Below are positions 1 to 13,535 of a stretch of DNA of 64,000 bases, in pieces. Positions within the stretch are counted from its first letter, which is position 1. Each line of letters opens with the position of its first letter. The translations under genes were made by a program, and so were the position numbers. Origin of the DNA: Symbiotaphrina buchneri (taxonomy: Eukaryota; Ascomycota; Symbiotaphrinales; Symbiotaphrinaceae); assembly GCA_001599915.1 (NCBI GenBank), contig BCIG01000021.1:310001-374000 (forward strand). The letters are read 5' to 3'. The notes under the pieces were generated by a model that searched no databases, was not told the DNA's origin, and saw only the letters and a list, made by a program, of their open reading frames with translations.

Positions 1-354
1 GTCCTAGACTGCGTCATAGCTATCTTCCCCATTCACAGACATCTCATCGACACAGTCCCATCCACTTCCTTACGCTCCTTACGCTTACCGTTGGCGACTG
101 CCTTATGTACTGAGAACATCATCCTTGCTGTTACTTCTGGTAGTGTGCGTCTGTCACTTGTTTCATGGTCTAATATACTGACAGCCTCCTCTCCCAGCCC
201 GGACGCATTCGCAACGCCTGATCGTCCAGAGGTTTTAGCCACAGGACTCAACGCCATTTCTTCACGGATCTGGAGCATAAGAACGATATTCAGATGCACT
301 CATAGCCTTGACAGTCTGGTCATCTCTGAGTCTTCGTGACTTAATTTCTCCGGA
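1..354. other. Upstream region of the HECT ligase gene
   Basis: No gene is supported here. The stretch is mildly pyrimidine-rich and contains only short frames with no recognisable protein signal. It presumably holds the promoter and 5' leader of the large gene that starts at 355. Confidence 0.5.
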
Positions 355-3300
355 ATGGGGAGAATTAAGAAGACAGCTGGGACAAAACATGATGCTACCT
401 TGGTACATCTCCCCAGCATCGCATCGACTGCTCCCTCACTAACAAATACTCCAGTTTCCAGCACTCACCGACTTCCTTCACACCTGCGTCAGCATCCCGT
501 TATATCAGCTCCCAGCCCACTTGTCATCGTTTCCGCGTCGATGGCCCTTCCCTAGAGGCGACCTCTATAACTGGATCCCTCTGCTAGATCGGTTTGATAC
601 GATATTGGAGCTCTTCAACAAGGAGTATGGTCTCACCGAGGGCCCTCAAGTTCAATCTTTTGGTCGAAGACTTCTGGTCAAGGGTGACGGCACCGACGTT
701 GCAGCGGCACAACAAGCGGAAATAAGTGAGCAGCAGCTAGAGGATGCAGGCTACGGAGCAGAAGGAGACAGAGAACTGGTTGAAGCCATCTTAGGCTTTT
801 CAGTTGTGCTTCTCGAAAACTGTTCGAACAGGAGTCTATACGCTAGCAGTGGTCACCTGAACGATATTCTCAACTCGACCTCTCTAACACTGATTGCTTC
901 TGCGCTGCGCCTGGGTGTCCGACTAGCCCAACGTTACCACGCATCCCGGCAACGCTCGGCAGGCTCTGCTCAGACTATCAATACGAGTTTGCTTCAGGGC
1001 CACTACAATATCAATCTCGACAAGGTACAGAAACTCGCTGCGCCTTTTGTTAGGTCACTACCGCCGTCATTCGCCTCAAGAGGGGTGTCTGCTCCAACAA
1101 CGCCGAGCGCCAAAGGCAAAGAAAGGGGTGTTGTATTCGATGCCCCGCAGATGAACCCCTCTGCTACAGTAAGCGCTTCGAACTTAGTGGCGCTAGCCAA
1201 GGAAGAGAGCCCTCTTACAACCCAATTTTCCGATAACAGATTAGGAGATGAAGAGCATACGACGCATAGCGCATTAGGCAATTGGTGGGAAGACTGGGGT
1301 GGTGTGTGGATGACCTACTATGTCAGTCCGCCAACATCCTTGGACGATGGAAGCGGAATATCTGCTGTCAGCGCAGGGGTGGGCCCAGTCGTGACGTCTC
1401 CGGGAACACCGACGCCCAGCAGGAGGACTTCAGGGTTCGGGTCACAGCAATCGCAAAGGCAACGCCGCTTGTCGAATACGGACGATACCCCCAGCACACC
1501 CTTTGTGAAAGCAGAAGACTCCTCATCCACCACAACTGCGAAGACTCTCGAGATACCATACGAGAAGGTCTCGACTATCCCAACAATTGAGATATTGAAA
1601 AGTGCTGTCAGCACTTTACCGAAAGAGTCACACTATGACCTTCTCGCACGACTGCGGGTGGCGTGGGCATTGTCGACGTCTCTTGAAACACGCCGCCAGA
1701 TCTTAGCTATTCGGCTCCTCGCCATCACCAATTTGGCGTATATCTACCCAGAGACAATGTTTCAGCAGAAAGTCCTACAACAAGATTTGGATGAGCCACG
1801 TCGGCTGCAGCTGCCTTATCAGCTAGCTGAGCTTGTCCATTCTCACAGTGGTTCTGGTCTTGGCGTCCCAAGAGGGATACAAACGTTGGCAGTAGGGGCT
1901 CTGGAGGCGTTGACTAAACATAAATCAAAGGCTGCAGATGTTTGTGCTGCTCTGGGCGTGAATGTTAATCACGGGATACTCCTATATGTCCTGCGTCGTG
2001 CGGTTGCTGAGTTAGCCAGCGACGATGCTGAGTCAGATACCCTGGAGGAGGATGAATATCGCGACGCACTGTTCTCGCTCCTTGCAAGCCTCCCCACTGC
2101 TACTCCTCGGACTGGTGAGGCTCTGGTCTCAGCTGGATTACTGTCCATTCTAGTAGACATACTGTCTATCCGGACGTTCAAGGCAGAACGCAACTATCAC
2201 AGGGTTCTCAGTTTTCTAGATGGATTTGTCTACAATGTCCGTGACGCCTTCCAAACCCTCACCAACGTGAAAGGACTGGATGCAGTGGCTGATCTCACAA
2301 CCTACGAGGTGGAGAGCGCCATGGCCCTTGACCGAACCACGGCAGGTATGCCGGCAGAATATCGGACCCAGACGATCGACTACCAGATTCCATACTTTCA
2401 GCAGCAGACGCTACGGTGGCTTTTTAAGTTTATCAACCACATGATGTCTCATACTGGAGGTAGCTTTGACCGAGAGCTGAGAAATCTGATCGACTCGCCT
2501 CAGCTGCTTCGAGCTTTGCGAACAGTTATTGCGAATGCTCAAGTATTTGGTGCTGTGGTTTGGAGCAGTGGTATTAATATCATGAGCAACTTCATTCATA
2601 ATGAGCCTACGAGTTATGCAGTCATCGCCGAGGCGGGCTTAAGTAGACAGTTTCTCGAATCCATCACCGGGAAAGAAGTTACGATCCCAGAAGAGCCCAA
2701 GAAACCTGGCGAGGGCTCTGAGGACACTCCCACGACAACGGCTGAAGAAGGCACTAGTCGACGGTCGGGCCCACGGATTGCCCACGGGCATTCAGAGACA
2801 CGTTATAAAATCCTTGAACCGAGGGTCGGGCCCCTTGCTCAACACATCTTGCCACATGGTGATGCCATAGCTACAGTGCCTCAAGCATTTGGAGCCATAT
2901 GCCTGAACTCCGCGGGCATGAGGCTATTTCAGGCGTCGGGTGCCCTGGACAGCTTCTTCGAGGTTTTCGAAAGCGCTGAACACGTCAAGATCATCAACGC
3001 GGAAACGGACCTTGCTGGTATTCTTGGCAGTTCCTTCGATGAATTGGTCCGACATCATCCACAATTGAAGTCAGATGTCATGGGTTCTGTTTTGGCCATG
3101 GTCGTCCGAGTCGGTCAGATGTGTAGGTCCAAAGCCCGGGAAAAGGGGGTTGGCACTAAGCTTTGGACTGAGGACGACAATGGTAATCTAACAGTAGCTG
3201 GCGGTCTGGCTGCTCTGCAGGGAGAGCAAGGGCCTTTCCATCGGAAAGAACGAGACGCTCTGGCAAAAGCTAAAGAGCAAACAATTCCTAGAAGAAATGA

Positions 3301-6300
3301 GGACGTTGAAATGAGCGATGTTTCGGCTGCCAAGTCGGCTTCTCAGTCCGTCGACTCGAATGGCTATCCTAGAGAAATCGTCGAAAATGAGGAAGAACCG
3401 AACGTCTGCACCTATATCGACGTCGCACTCAAGTTTCTCGCTGGATTCTTTAGCAACCAAGCTCTCTGCTCCCAATTTGTGGAGTCAGGCGGGGTAGAAT
3501 ATGTCCTTGATCTGACAACTTTGCCAAGCCTTCCCTACGACTTCAACAGTCATTCAGCCAGTCAATCAACAGCGAGGGTCATACAGATGATGGCGGAACA
3601 GAAACCACACCTTGTCTTGCCGTCCGTAATCAGACGCGCACAGAAAGCCGCGGACGCTCTACAACCATTTTCCGATCACGATGGTGAAAGCCTTTTCTTT
3701 GGACCCCTCACAACCCTACGGGAAGGTACGAGGCCATCTCCTTCTATGCATGCTCAAGGAGAGCGTGATGTCAAAGCCAACGGTACCCGGTATGCCAAGT
3801 CTCTGGTCACCGTTCATACTCTCTGTAATGTCGTGTATGAATGCTTCTCGCAACCGCAGTACAACCAGCGGTCAAGCCAGACTGTCTTCCACCAGGTGAA
3901 TCTCACCGACATGTACGTCAGGCTTACTCGGAGTCTTGGAAAGCTGCACCGTGCGTGCATCTGGGAGGAGGTGTTGTTGCAAAAGACTATTCCTGAACCG
4001 TGGCGGGAAGCTACAAGAAGTGTTGCCGGCGGAGGGGTTGATGGAACAGATGATGTGTTAGGGCTGATCCGACATCCACAACAGGCGTTCCATGCTGCGG
4101 CGACTGCGGCAAACCCCTCCTCTCAGCGTCCAAACGGTGGTTCTAACTCCACTGAAGGCGAGAGAAAGGCTAAACTTGAGCAAGATGAGAAAACTGCTCC
4201 ATTCAAAAATATTCGCACCTTGCAATACCTACTTAGTCAGGTGCCCGAAGCCATCACAGCTTTCTTCCAAGGTCTTGGAAAGATTCTCGTTGCAAAACGC
4301 CAACCAGAGTCGTACCACAAGCAGAATGCTGTTATGGTGGCTGAGGCTATTGCGGAAGCGCTTCTGGATCAGCTACGATTCCTGGCGCCCGAAAGGAGTA
4401 CTTCTGCACAGGACAGGTATTCATACTGGATCGTCACCTTGAGAGCCATATCTCATCTCATGATCGAGGGCCCTATTGAGCGACCACATCCCCAGTGTCT
4501 CACTCTGGTGCTGCAGGCTTTCAAATCTCTGGGTGGCTTTGAGGCAATCAAAAAGATACTTGATGTTTTCTACAGCGAAGTACAATCGACAGCTCAGTCT
4601 GATGATACACAGAGTAGCGAGGACAATTCCGTGCGTCTAGCTGCTTATGGCGGGATGAAGATAATACTCACGATGTTTGCGCAACTGACCACTGCACGGA
4701 ATATAGTCGAAGCCAGTCAGACTGTGGCGATAACATCCAGGGAAAGAGACAGGGACAAGCCTGATTACTTTTCACCAGCCCAGTTCATGGTCGAATTGAG
4801 GATGGCCGTTCTCCCAACAGTTCGGACGCTGTGGGAGTCAGATTTTATGGATAAAGCGGACAGCTCTATCGTCAAATGTGTGGTCGACATACTCCGCACA
4901 GTGTTGCTCGCCGAACATGAACAGGGGGCTTATCGACGAGCGGATAAAGTTCCCAACAAGGACAAAGCACCTTTCAAGCCATGGAAGGAAACGCCGTCTT
5001 TACTTAGTCAGTTGACCGATCGTGGAGTCGATGTCGACCTAGCGAAGGAAGCTCTTTATCGCTGCAACAACAACGTACCCATGGCGAGAGAATATTGCCA
5101 GATTCAAAAAGATCACATGCGTGTCTCCCGCAATCCAATTCCTGCATATGAACTGGAGGCTCAAACTTCCGATGCACGACAGCCGGATACAGACCAAATG
5201 ATTCCAAGTGTAGGTGCTGAGGCTACCATGGCACCGCCTCCTGGACCAAGTGGGCAGTCCGTGCTTCTAGACAATGCGTTGGTCGAAGTTGAAGAAGCGG
5301 AGGGCGACGGAACTCCCGGTTTAAACGAAACGCCACCTCCACCGGCCCCCGGAATTCCAAGAGACGAAGACTTTGGGGAGGATCAAAGTCTCCTCGCAAT
5401 GAGCATTGACAATATTCTGGGCAATCTCGGCCCGGGTCTTAACCGACCGTCGGCAGGTGACTCAGGTACTGCTGGCAATGACAGTGTCTCTCCCTCACCG
5501 ACCCGGGTCAACGCTACAGAAGCCGGACGATTACCTGGGCTGGTTACGGTGGACGACCTCGATAGTGAGCGGTCTCTTGTACGACGAAACCTTATCGACC
5601 GCGCCCTTGACGTGCTTAATGTCCACAGTGATGTCACGTTTGAGTTGGCGGAGCTTATCAGCGCTGCTGTCGCGAAGTCAAGTGATGTTTCGGCAATGCG
5701 CAAAGAAATTGGTGAGACACTTGTACAATCTCTCCAGTCCCTTCAGATGGACGAAGATTTCAGACCAGCAGGCAAGAAAGTGGCGGCCTACGCACATCTC
5801 TTGGCATTGATCATTCAAGATAAGGAGTTCTTTGAAGCCACTCTCGAGGAGCTCAAGGAGAATTATTCCATGTTCATTGCCTTCATCAAGATATTTCCCG
5901 ACCAGCCTATTGATGAACCATCCCCCTGGATTGGTCAGGTATTGCTAATATTAGAGAGGCTACTTGCTGAGGAGGCCCAACCTAAACAAATCAAGTGGAC
6001 ACCACCTACATTGGATAACCCACGTGTGCCTAGCCCTATCGCAGAATACCAACCGCTTATCTCTATGGGAGAAAAGAATGAGTTGCTTACAGCAATTCTC
6101 GAAGTTCTTCCTCGGGTAGGCAAAGACGAGTCCCTTGCTTTGTCGGTCATCCGGACGTTAGTGATCCTCACAAGACAAAGACAACTGGCTGTGAAGCTTG
6201 GTGAAAAGCGCAACATGCAACGCTTATTCTTGATGATGAAGCAATTGGCTGGTAGGGTCAATGAAAAACTGCAGAGTGCCTTCATGCTGGTACTGCGGCA

Positions 6301-9300
6301 CATTATTGAGGATGACGAAACGATCAAGCAGATCATGAAGAGCGAAATCAAGGCCATGTTCTTGGGCAGACAGCAGCGAAACACAGACACTAATGGCTAC
6401 GTCAGACAGATGTACCATCTTGTGCTTCGTGCACCCGAAATTTTCGTGGAAGCCACTGATGAGACACTCAAGCTTGTGCGATTCGATGTCAGCCAGCGAC
6501 CGCAGATGCTGGCTTTGAAGGAGGACAAACAAGAATCCAAGAACCAAGAGCCTGCTTCGACATCTGTCTCATCAAGCGATACAAACAAGGGGGGCTACGA
6601 TCAGGAAGAGGTGAAACTCACAACTGAAGATGACAAGGATGTGTCACGCAAGCCCAAGGCTACGGAGATCAAACCGCCTGTTGTGGAAAATCCTGACGGC
6701 GTCATACACTATCTTTTGTGTGAGCTGTTGTCTTACAAGGACGTCGATGACAAAGATCCCGCTGCTACCAAAGAAGCACCGAAAGAAGAAGTACCGGCTG
6801 TTACGAACGAATCTGGCGGAGATGGTGCTAGCTCCTCGACTGCCAGTGTCGCCAATACTGATGGGAAGAAGACGGACAAGCCTGAATTCAAGGCTGACGA
6901 ACACCCAATCTACATCTATCGCTGCTTCCTTTTGCAATGTCTCACCGAATTGCTCTCTTGCTACAACCGCACCAAGATTGAATTCATAAATTTCTCTCGG
7001 AAAGCGGATCCACTTGCCGCGACGCCTTCCAAGCCGCGATCCGGTGTCCTCAACTATCTGCTTAATGCACTCATCCCAGTTGGTACCCTTGCACATTCGG
7101 ATGACATTTCTTTTCGGAAGAAATATGCCACATCCAACTGGGCGATATCTACGATCGTCGCCCTGTGTTCCAAAACCGGCGAGCGAGGTTACGAACGCTC
7201 CCGGGGTGTCATCGGTACCGAGGAAGAAACCGATCTTCTTTTTGTCAGAAAATTCGTCCTGGAGCATGCCTTGAAAGCTTATAAAGACGCTTGCATTTCA
7301 AATGAAGGACTGGATGAGAAGTATGGCCGGATGTTGAACCTTGCGGACCTCTTCAACAGGATGTTGACTGGAAAGCCCAATTCTGGAGGCAGCAACATCG
7401 CTGCTGAGATGCTCGTCTCCTCCCAACGACAGCTTGCTAGGATCATGTTTGAGAAGAATTTTATCTCCGTCCTCACCAGTTCAATAGCGGATATCGACTT
7501 AAACTTCCCTGGGGCAGAACGCGCCGTCAAGTACATCCTTCGTCCACTCAGGCTTCTGACTCAGACAGCCCTGGACCTGAATGAATCCTCAACTTCTACT
7601 ACTCCTGGTCAGACGGATGAAGACGAGATCTCCTCCGCAACTTCGGTCTCCGATATTGACGATGGGCGGGAGGAAACTCCAGATCTGTTCCGCAACTCTA
7701 CCTTAGGAATGTTAGAACCAGGTAGGGAGGACGAAACAAGCTCAGAATCTCTCGATGGTATGTGTTTTCTTGACTATCCGGTGCCGAGCTAATGAAAATA
7801 CTAGAAGACGATGATGAGATGTACGACGACGATTATGGGGACGAGATGGACTACGAAGAAGAAATGGCCGGTGATGACGATGAACCCGTCAGCGACGAAG
7901 ATGAAGACATCGAAGGTATGGGTCCCATCGAAGGAATGCCGGGTGACGTCGGGATGGATGTTGAGGTTGTAATCGATGGTGATGAAGACGAGGACGAGAT
8001 CGACGAGGAGGACGAGGAAGATAGCGAAGATATTGACGAAGAAGACCTTGACGCTCAAGATGAGGATACCGGGGACGACAATGGTAGCCTTGACGATGGG
8101 GAAGATGACGAGTGGGAAAGCGAAGAAGAGGATGAAGATGCATACGACGAGGGAGGGATTCACCAAGGTCCCGATCATCGGCACGATACACCAGCACTAG
8201 AGACGATAGTACGTGCACTTGAAGGCAGCGCTGGCGATATGATTGAGCAACTGGAGGGTGATCTGGATATGGAGTTAGACCCAGAAGGATATATGGAGGA
8301 TGATGTCCAAGACGAAGAAGAGGACGATGATGATGACGATGATGAAGATATTGACGGGGACGATGCAATATATGAACCAGACATGGAGGATGATGATCAC
8401 GGCATGACAAATATACCGTGGGGATGGGATGCCGATGAGCCTGTCATGACAAGAGGTCATCATCATCACCATATTCATCGTGGTCCTATTCCTTGGCCAT
8501 ACAGCCCTTGGTCGACTTTACATGGCGGACATAGAGATATGATGGTACCCTCATATCGATCTCACAGACCTGGGGCTGGCCGAGGGACAGAAGATGGTGT
8601 CAATCCTTTACTTCAGCGGAGTGGTAATAATCCCGGTGCCAGTGCTGCAAGGGCTTCTCATCCAGAAGGGATGAGTGATTGGGTCAATGTGTTCGATCGC
8701 GATCACGCTGGCCGAGGGATCATCTCTGCAGACAGTCCTGTGTCTCTCATAAACAGTTTGATCACAGCAATGGGGCAAGCCGGCGCTGGCGGCTTTGGGG
8801 CGCTTCCTCGTCATGGTGGTGCCCTTCATTTCCATATCACTGGCGGTCCGGGCGGGATACTACCGCCGGAAATTCAAGGCATTCTTGGTGCGAGGCGTCC
8901 GCCACCAGAGCCATCGCGCCCGTCTCGTGACGATCCGGCCCAGGCGGTAAGCTTCGTTCCAACGGTAACGGCGAACAGATGGCAGGAAGAGGCTCGCATT
9001 CTCTATGGCACTGGCTATGTTGATAAGGCACAGAACATCATAAACTCCATATTACGGGTCCTGGTCCCGCCTGCTATCGAGGAAGAGAAGCAGCGACGGG
9101 AGAAGGCCGCCGAGGCAGTACGCAAGGCCCAGGAAGAACAATCAAGACAAGCTGAAGAGGAGCGGATAGCCAGGGAGAAGGCTGAGAAAGAGGCAGAGGA
9201 ACAGCGGAAAAAGGAAGAGCAGGAAGCAGCGGAAAGAGCAGCCGCCGAAGTGGAAGATGCAGCGTCGCGGTCTCAGCATGATACGGCGGAACAGATTGAA

Positions 9301-12300
9301 GGTGATCAAGCCATGGAAGGTGTTGAACCTACAGGTACCTCGAGCTCTTCCGGCCCTGCTCCGGCTGCTGGCCCATCTGAGCCAAGGCCCCGTGTCCACA
9401 CTACGATCCGGGGACGGCAGCTCGATATTACTGATATGCAGATCGACCCGGAGTACTTGGAGGCCTTGCCTGAAGAACTTCGAGAGGAGGTCATCATGCA
9501 CCAAGTAGCTGAGCAACGCTCGCAAGCAGTAGCTGCTGGTGAAGAACCAACCGATATCAGTCGTGAGTTCCTGGAGGCTCTTCCGGCAGATATCCGTGAG
9601 GAGTTACTGCAGCAGGAGGCACAAGATCGTCGTCGTCGTGAACGGGAAGAAGCTCGTCGAAGAGCTGCAGCCAGCGGCGCGGCACCTGCGCCTCGTGCAG
9701 AAGAAATTGACACCGCTAGCTTTCTGGCCACTCTCGACCCCGGTCTCCGTCAAGCTGTTCTGCTAGATCAGGACGAAGAAATGCTGTCTCAGCTTCCCTC
9801 CTCAATTGCTGCTGAGGCTAGAGCGTTGGGTGGTGACCGCCGTCTGCACCAGCTAATGGATATGCCTCGAATCCACCGCGGCGGACGGGGCGCTGAGGAA
9901 CAAGGATTGGATATCGAGCGGGGCGACAAAAAATCACATCGTACGCAGGCGATCCAAATGTTCGACAAGGCTGGTATAGCGACGTTGCTTCGACTTATGT
10001 TTGTTCCTCATCAAGGTAGCATCCGGCACACCTTGCACGGCATACTACAAAACGCATCTGAGAACCGCCAGAACCGCGCTGAAGTGGTTAGCCTGTTGTT
10101 GTCAATCCTCCAAGATGGCAGTGCCGACATAATGGCTGTGGAAAGAAGCTTTGCGCAGCTCTCACTACGTGCTAGACAGCCTGCGCACCAAAAGACTCCA
10201 CAGCCTGTCAAGCGCACTTTCTCCGAGCACTTCCCGCCAGCCAACACTGAGATGTCCCCTCAAATGGTGATCCAGCAGTGTCTCAGCGCATTGGTTTATC
10301 TGACCCAGTATAATCCACATATTCCTTCCTTTTTCTTGACTGAACATGAACCTACAGTCGGTCTCAAGAACCGCGCAGCTCGAAAAGGAAAGGGAAAGGA
10401 GAACAAAGCCAGTAGATACGCACTAAACTCGTTGCTTACCCTCCTCGATAGGAAGTTGATCATGGAGAGCTCAAACGTCATGGAGCAGCTCTCCAGCCTT
10501 CTTAACAGTATTACGCATCCTTTGACTATGCTATTCAAGAAAGAAAAGGAGGCGGCCGAAGTCGCCAAAACAACAGAGAATCCTGCTAAGGACCAGGCTG
10601 AAGATGAGACATCACAAAATGCCGAAGCAATAGCTACAAACCCCTCTGCAAGCGGGGCTTCTGAGGTCGCTGGTCCAGAACAGGAAAAAGGGGAGATCAA
10701 GGAACCAACTGATGATCGGTCGAAGAAGTCGCGCACTTTGGTACCACCGGTCGTGCCTGAACATAATCTCCGCTTGGTGATCAATATTCTTGCTGCTCGT
10801 GAATGCACGGCTAAGACCTTCCGAGACACTCTGTCTACGATCAACAACCTGTCTGCTATCCCGGGAGCGAAGGAGATCTTTGGGAACGAGCTCATCAGAC
10901 AGGCCCAGGATCTGGCCCAGTCAATCCTTCAAGATCTTGATGATCTTATTGACCAGATTAGATCTGCAAAATCTGGTACAGACGTGCAGGGTGTTGCTCT
11001 CGCCAGGTTTTCTCCGGCGAGCTCGGATCAAGCTAAATTACTGAGGGTCCTCACCGCTTTGGATTATCTGTTTGATCCGAAGAAAGCTGACGTGAAGGAT
11101 ATACCCGAATCCGGTGAGGTTGAGAAGATGAAAGGCGATCTCCTCACCATTCTTTATGAGAAGCCCGCCTTTGCAACTTTGTGGAGCAAACTCAGCGAAT
11201 GTTTGGGTGCAATGCGCCAACAATCCAATATGCTCAATGTCGCCACGATCCTCCTTCCACTCATAGAAGCTTTGATGGTCGTCTGCAAGAACACCACCTT
11301 GAAGGACGTCTCTTTGTACAAAGGCTCTCAGAAGGAGCTCGCCGTATCGACGCCGCCTCCGGAGTCCCGGATGGAAACGCTCTTCTTCAATTTCACGGAG
11401 GAACATCGAAAGATTCTGAATGACCTCGTCCGACAGAACCCAAAGCTTATGAGCGGCACATTTTCCTTGCTTGTCAAGAATCCGAAAGTTCTCGAGTTCG
11501 ACAACAAGCGGAACTATTTCACTCGTCGTCTTCATGCTAGGACTGAGACAAGGCAACCTCAGCCACCGCTCCAACTTCAAGTTCGGCGAGACCAGGTCTT
11601 CCTGGATTCTTTCAAGTCGCTCTACTTCAAGACAGGGGATGAGATGAAGTATGGGAAGCTCAATATCCGTTTCCATGGCGAAGAAGGTGTCGATGCCGGA
11701 GGCGTTACAAGAGAGTGGTTCCAGGTGCTCTCAAGGCAAATGTTCAATCCTGACTATGCGCTCTTCATTCCTGTCGCTGCGGACCGTACGACCTTCCATC
11801 CAAACCGCCTCAGTTCCGTAAATCAAGAACATCTGTTATTCTTCAAATTCATTGGGCGTGTCATTGGCAAGGCCCTGTATGAAGGCCGCGTTCTCGACTG
11901 CCATTTCAGCAGAGCTGTTTACAAGCGTATCCTCGGAAAACCCGTCTCCATCAAAGACATGGAGACTTTGGATCTTGACTACTACAAGTCCCTCATCTGG
12001 ATGCTGGAGAATGATATCACTGATATTATCACTGAGACCTTCTCTGTGGAAACCGAAGCATTCGGCGAGATCCAAATCATCGACCTGATAGAAAATGGCC
12101 GCAACATTCCTGTAACCGAGGAGAACAAGCACGAATATGTCAGGCTCGTGGTCGAGTACCGGCTGACCGGGTCTGTCCAAGAACAGTTGGAGAATTTCCT
12201 CCGAGGTAAGACTACCTACAGTTATCGAGATTGCCACATGCTAACATTCGCAGGTTTCCATGACATCATCCCCGCCGAGCTGATTGCCATCTTCAACGAG

Positions 12301-12748
12301 CAGGAACTGGAACTGCTGATATCCGGCCTTCCAGATATCGATGTGGATGATTGGAAGAACAACACCGAATATCACAATTACTCTGCGTCTTCACCTCAGA
12401 TCCAATGGTTCTGGAGGGCAGTAAGATCCTTCGACAAAGAGGAACGTGCTAAGCTGCTGCAATTCGTCACTGGAACAAGCAAGGTGCCGTTGAATGGATT
12501 CAAGGAATTGGAAGGCATGCATGGGTTCAGTAGATTCAACATTCACCGAGACTATGGGAACAAGGACAGATTGCCAAGCTCTCACACGTGTTTCAATCGT
12601 GAGTTCTCTATGGCTTCTTCGGCAACTTCATTTGGCTAATATCTTCCTGCTAGAACTGGATCTCCCTGAGTATGAGAGCTACGAGGTCCTCCGTGAACGC
12701 CTCTATACGGCTATTACTGCAGGGAGTGAATACTTCGGCTTTGCCTAG
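355..12748 (+). CDS. tom1: HECT-type E3 ubiquitin ligase, Tom1/HUWE1 family
   Basis: This giant ubiquitin ligase transfers ubiquitin from an E2 to substrates through a HECT cysteine; in yeast Tom1 acts in mRNA export and removal of excess histones and ribosomal proteins. I read five exons: 355-402, 455-7757, 7805-12205, 12254-12598 and 12654-12748, giving about 4063 residues. Exon 1 encodes MGRIKKTAGTKHDATL, the conserved start; the 52-nt first intron has a CTAAC-type branch site. The N-terminal half is helical armadillo-like (DUF908/DUF913). A UBA-like segment lies near residue 1530 (about 5000-5100). A very acidic Asp/Glu stretch begins at exon 3, followed by a charged coiled coil and DUF4414-type repeats (EYLEALPEELREEV, about 9450). 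The HECT domain fills roughly the last 370 residues, and the catalytic Cys sits in HTCFNQL, split by the last intron. The 48-nt intron 12206-12253 is a multiple of three without a stop. Confidence 0.95.
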
Positions 12749-13535
12749 TCAGGTTTGCCTTGTAGATCAATGGGATCTGGTCGCCTGCGGTATTGCTTGT
12801 TTGCATTGACAGGATGCATTGTGATGGACAAATTCATGACGGCGTCTGCTCATTTCATGTATCCGATTGGAGTTGTGGGAGACTGGCTTGGCCCAGGTGC
12901 ATTCGCGCAGAGAAATACGCAAGGCACGCGCAGGAAGCTGGCAAGCAAGGCCGCCGGATGGTGGACAGACGAAGTGCAGGTCGTCTGTTTCTCGTTCTCG
13001 GCCTCCTCTTACCAGCAGTCTTTTCGTCTTTCTTGATTCTGTATGTAACTTAGCTTACTTCGGCCACTTATCGCTACGGCTACGGCTCGAGTTGAACTGA
13101 ATGAAATTGAATCAAACCGATCCCACCCGAGGTTTCCGAGCGGAAACATAGAAGTTACTTTGCAATTCGCGGGTCCCTTGGAGATTTGACAGGAGGCTCC
13201 TACTGAGTCATATGAAGTACGCCCGGGGTATTCCGTAAGGTAGATTAAAGAGGGGCTTTTTGGGGAGGAGGGAAAGCTACGAATTCCGTCGGGACGGCGA
13301 ACGCCGTGTGACCGTGATGGTCCAACATTTTATTTTCTCTTGATGCATCCTCTCCTGTTGAACCGTTCCAACCGGTGCCCTTGTATCCATATGCGAGCTG
13401 TCTGTTTCCAATGGGTTCAACCCAGACCATAGATCGTCGCTCTTTTTAGCAGCTCGTCTCCATCTTATCCCGCCGTATCTCTCCATCTTTTCGGAAGACA
13501 TCGATAAATATTCGAGTCATAGATTCATTGTCGGC
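12749..13535. other. Intergenic: 3' end of HECT ligase gene and PRPP synthetase promoter
   Basis: Both flanking genes run on the plus strand, so this 0.8-kb gap should hold the terminator of the ligase gene and the promoter of the PRPP synthetase gene. A TATA-like AT patch lies at about 13502-13512, just upstream of the start codon. No coding frame here has a convincing start, splice sites or family resemblance. Confidence 0.4.

Noticed and set aside
7801-8410. Long antisense frames opposite the acidic stretch of the HECT ligase
   Set aside because: Repeated GAY/GAR codons on the sense strand leave antisense frames open automatically; they are composition artefacts.
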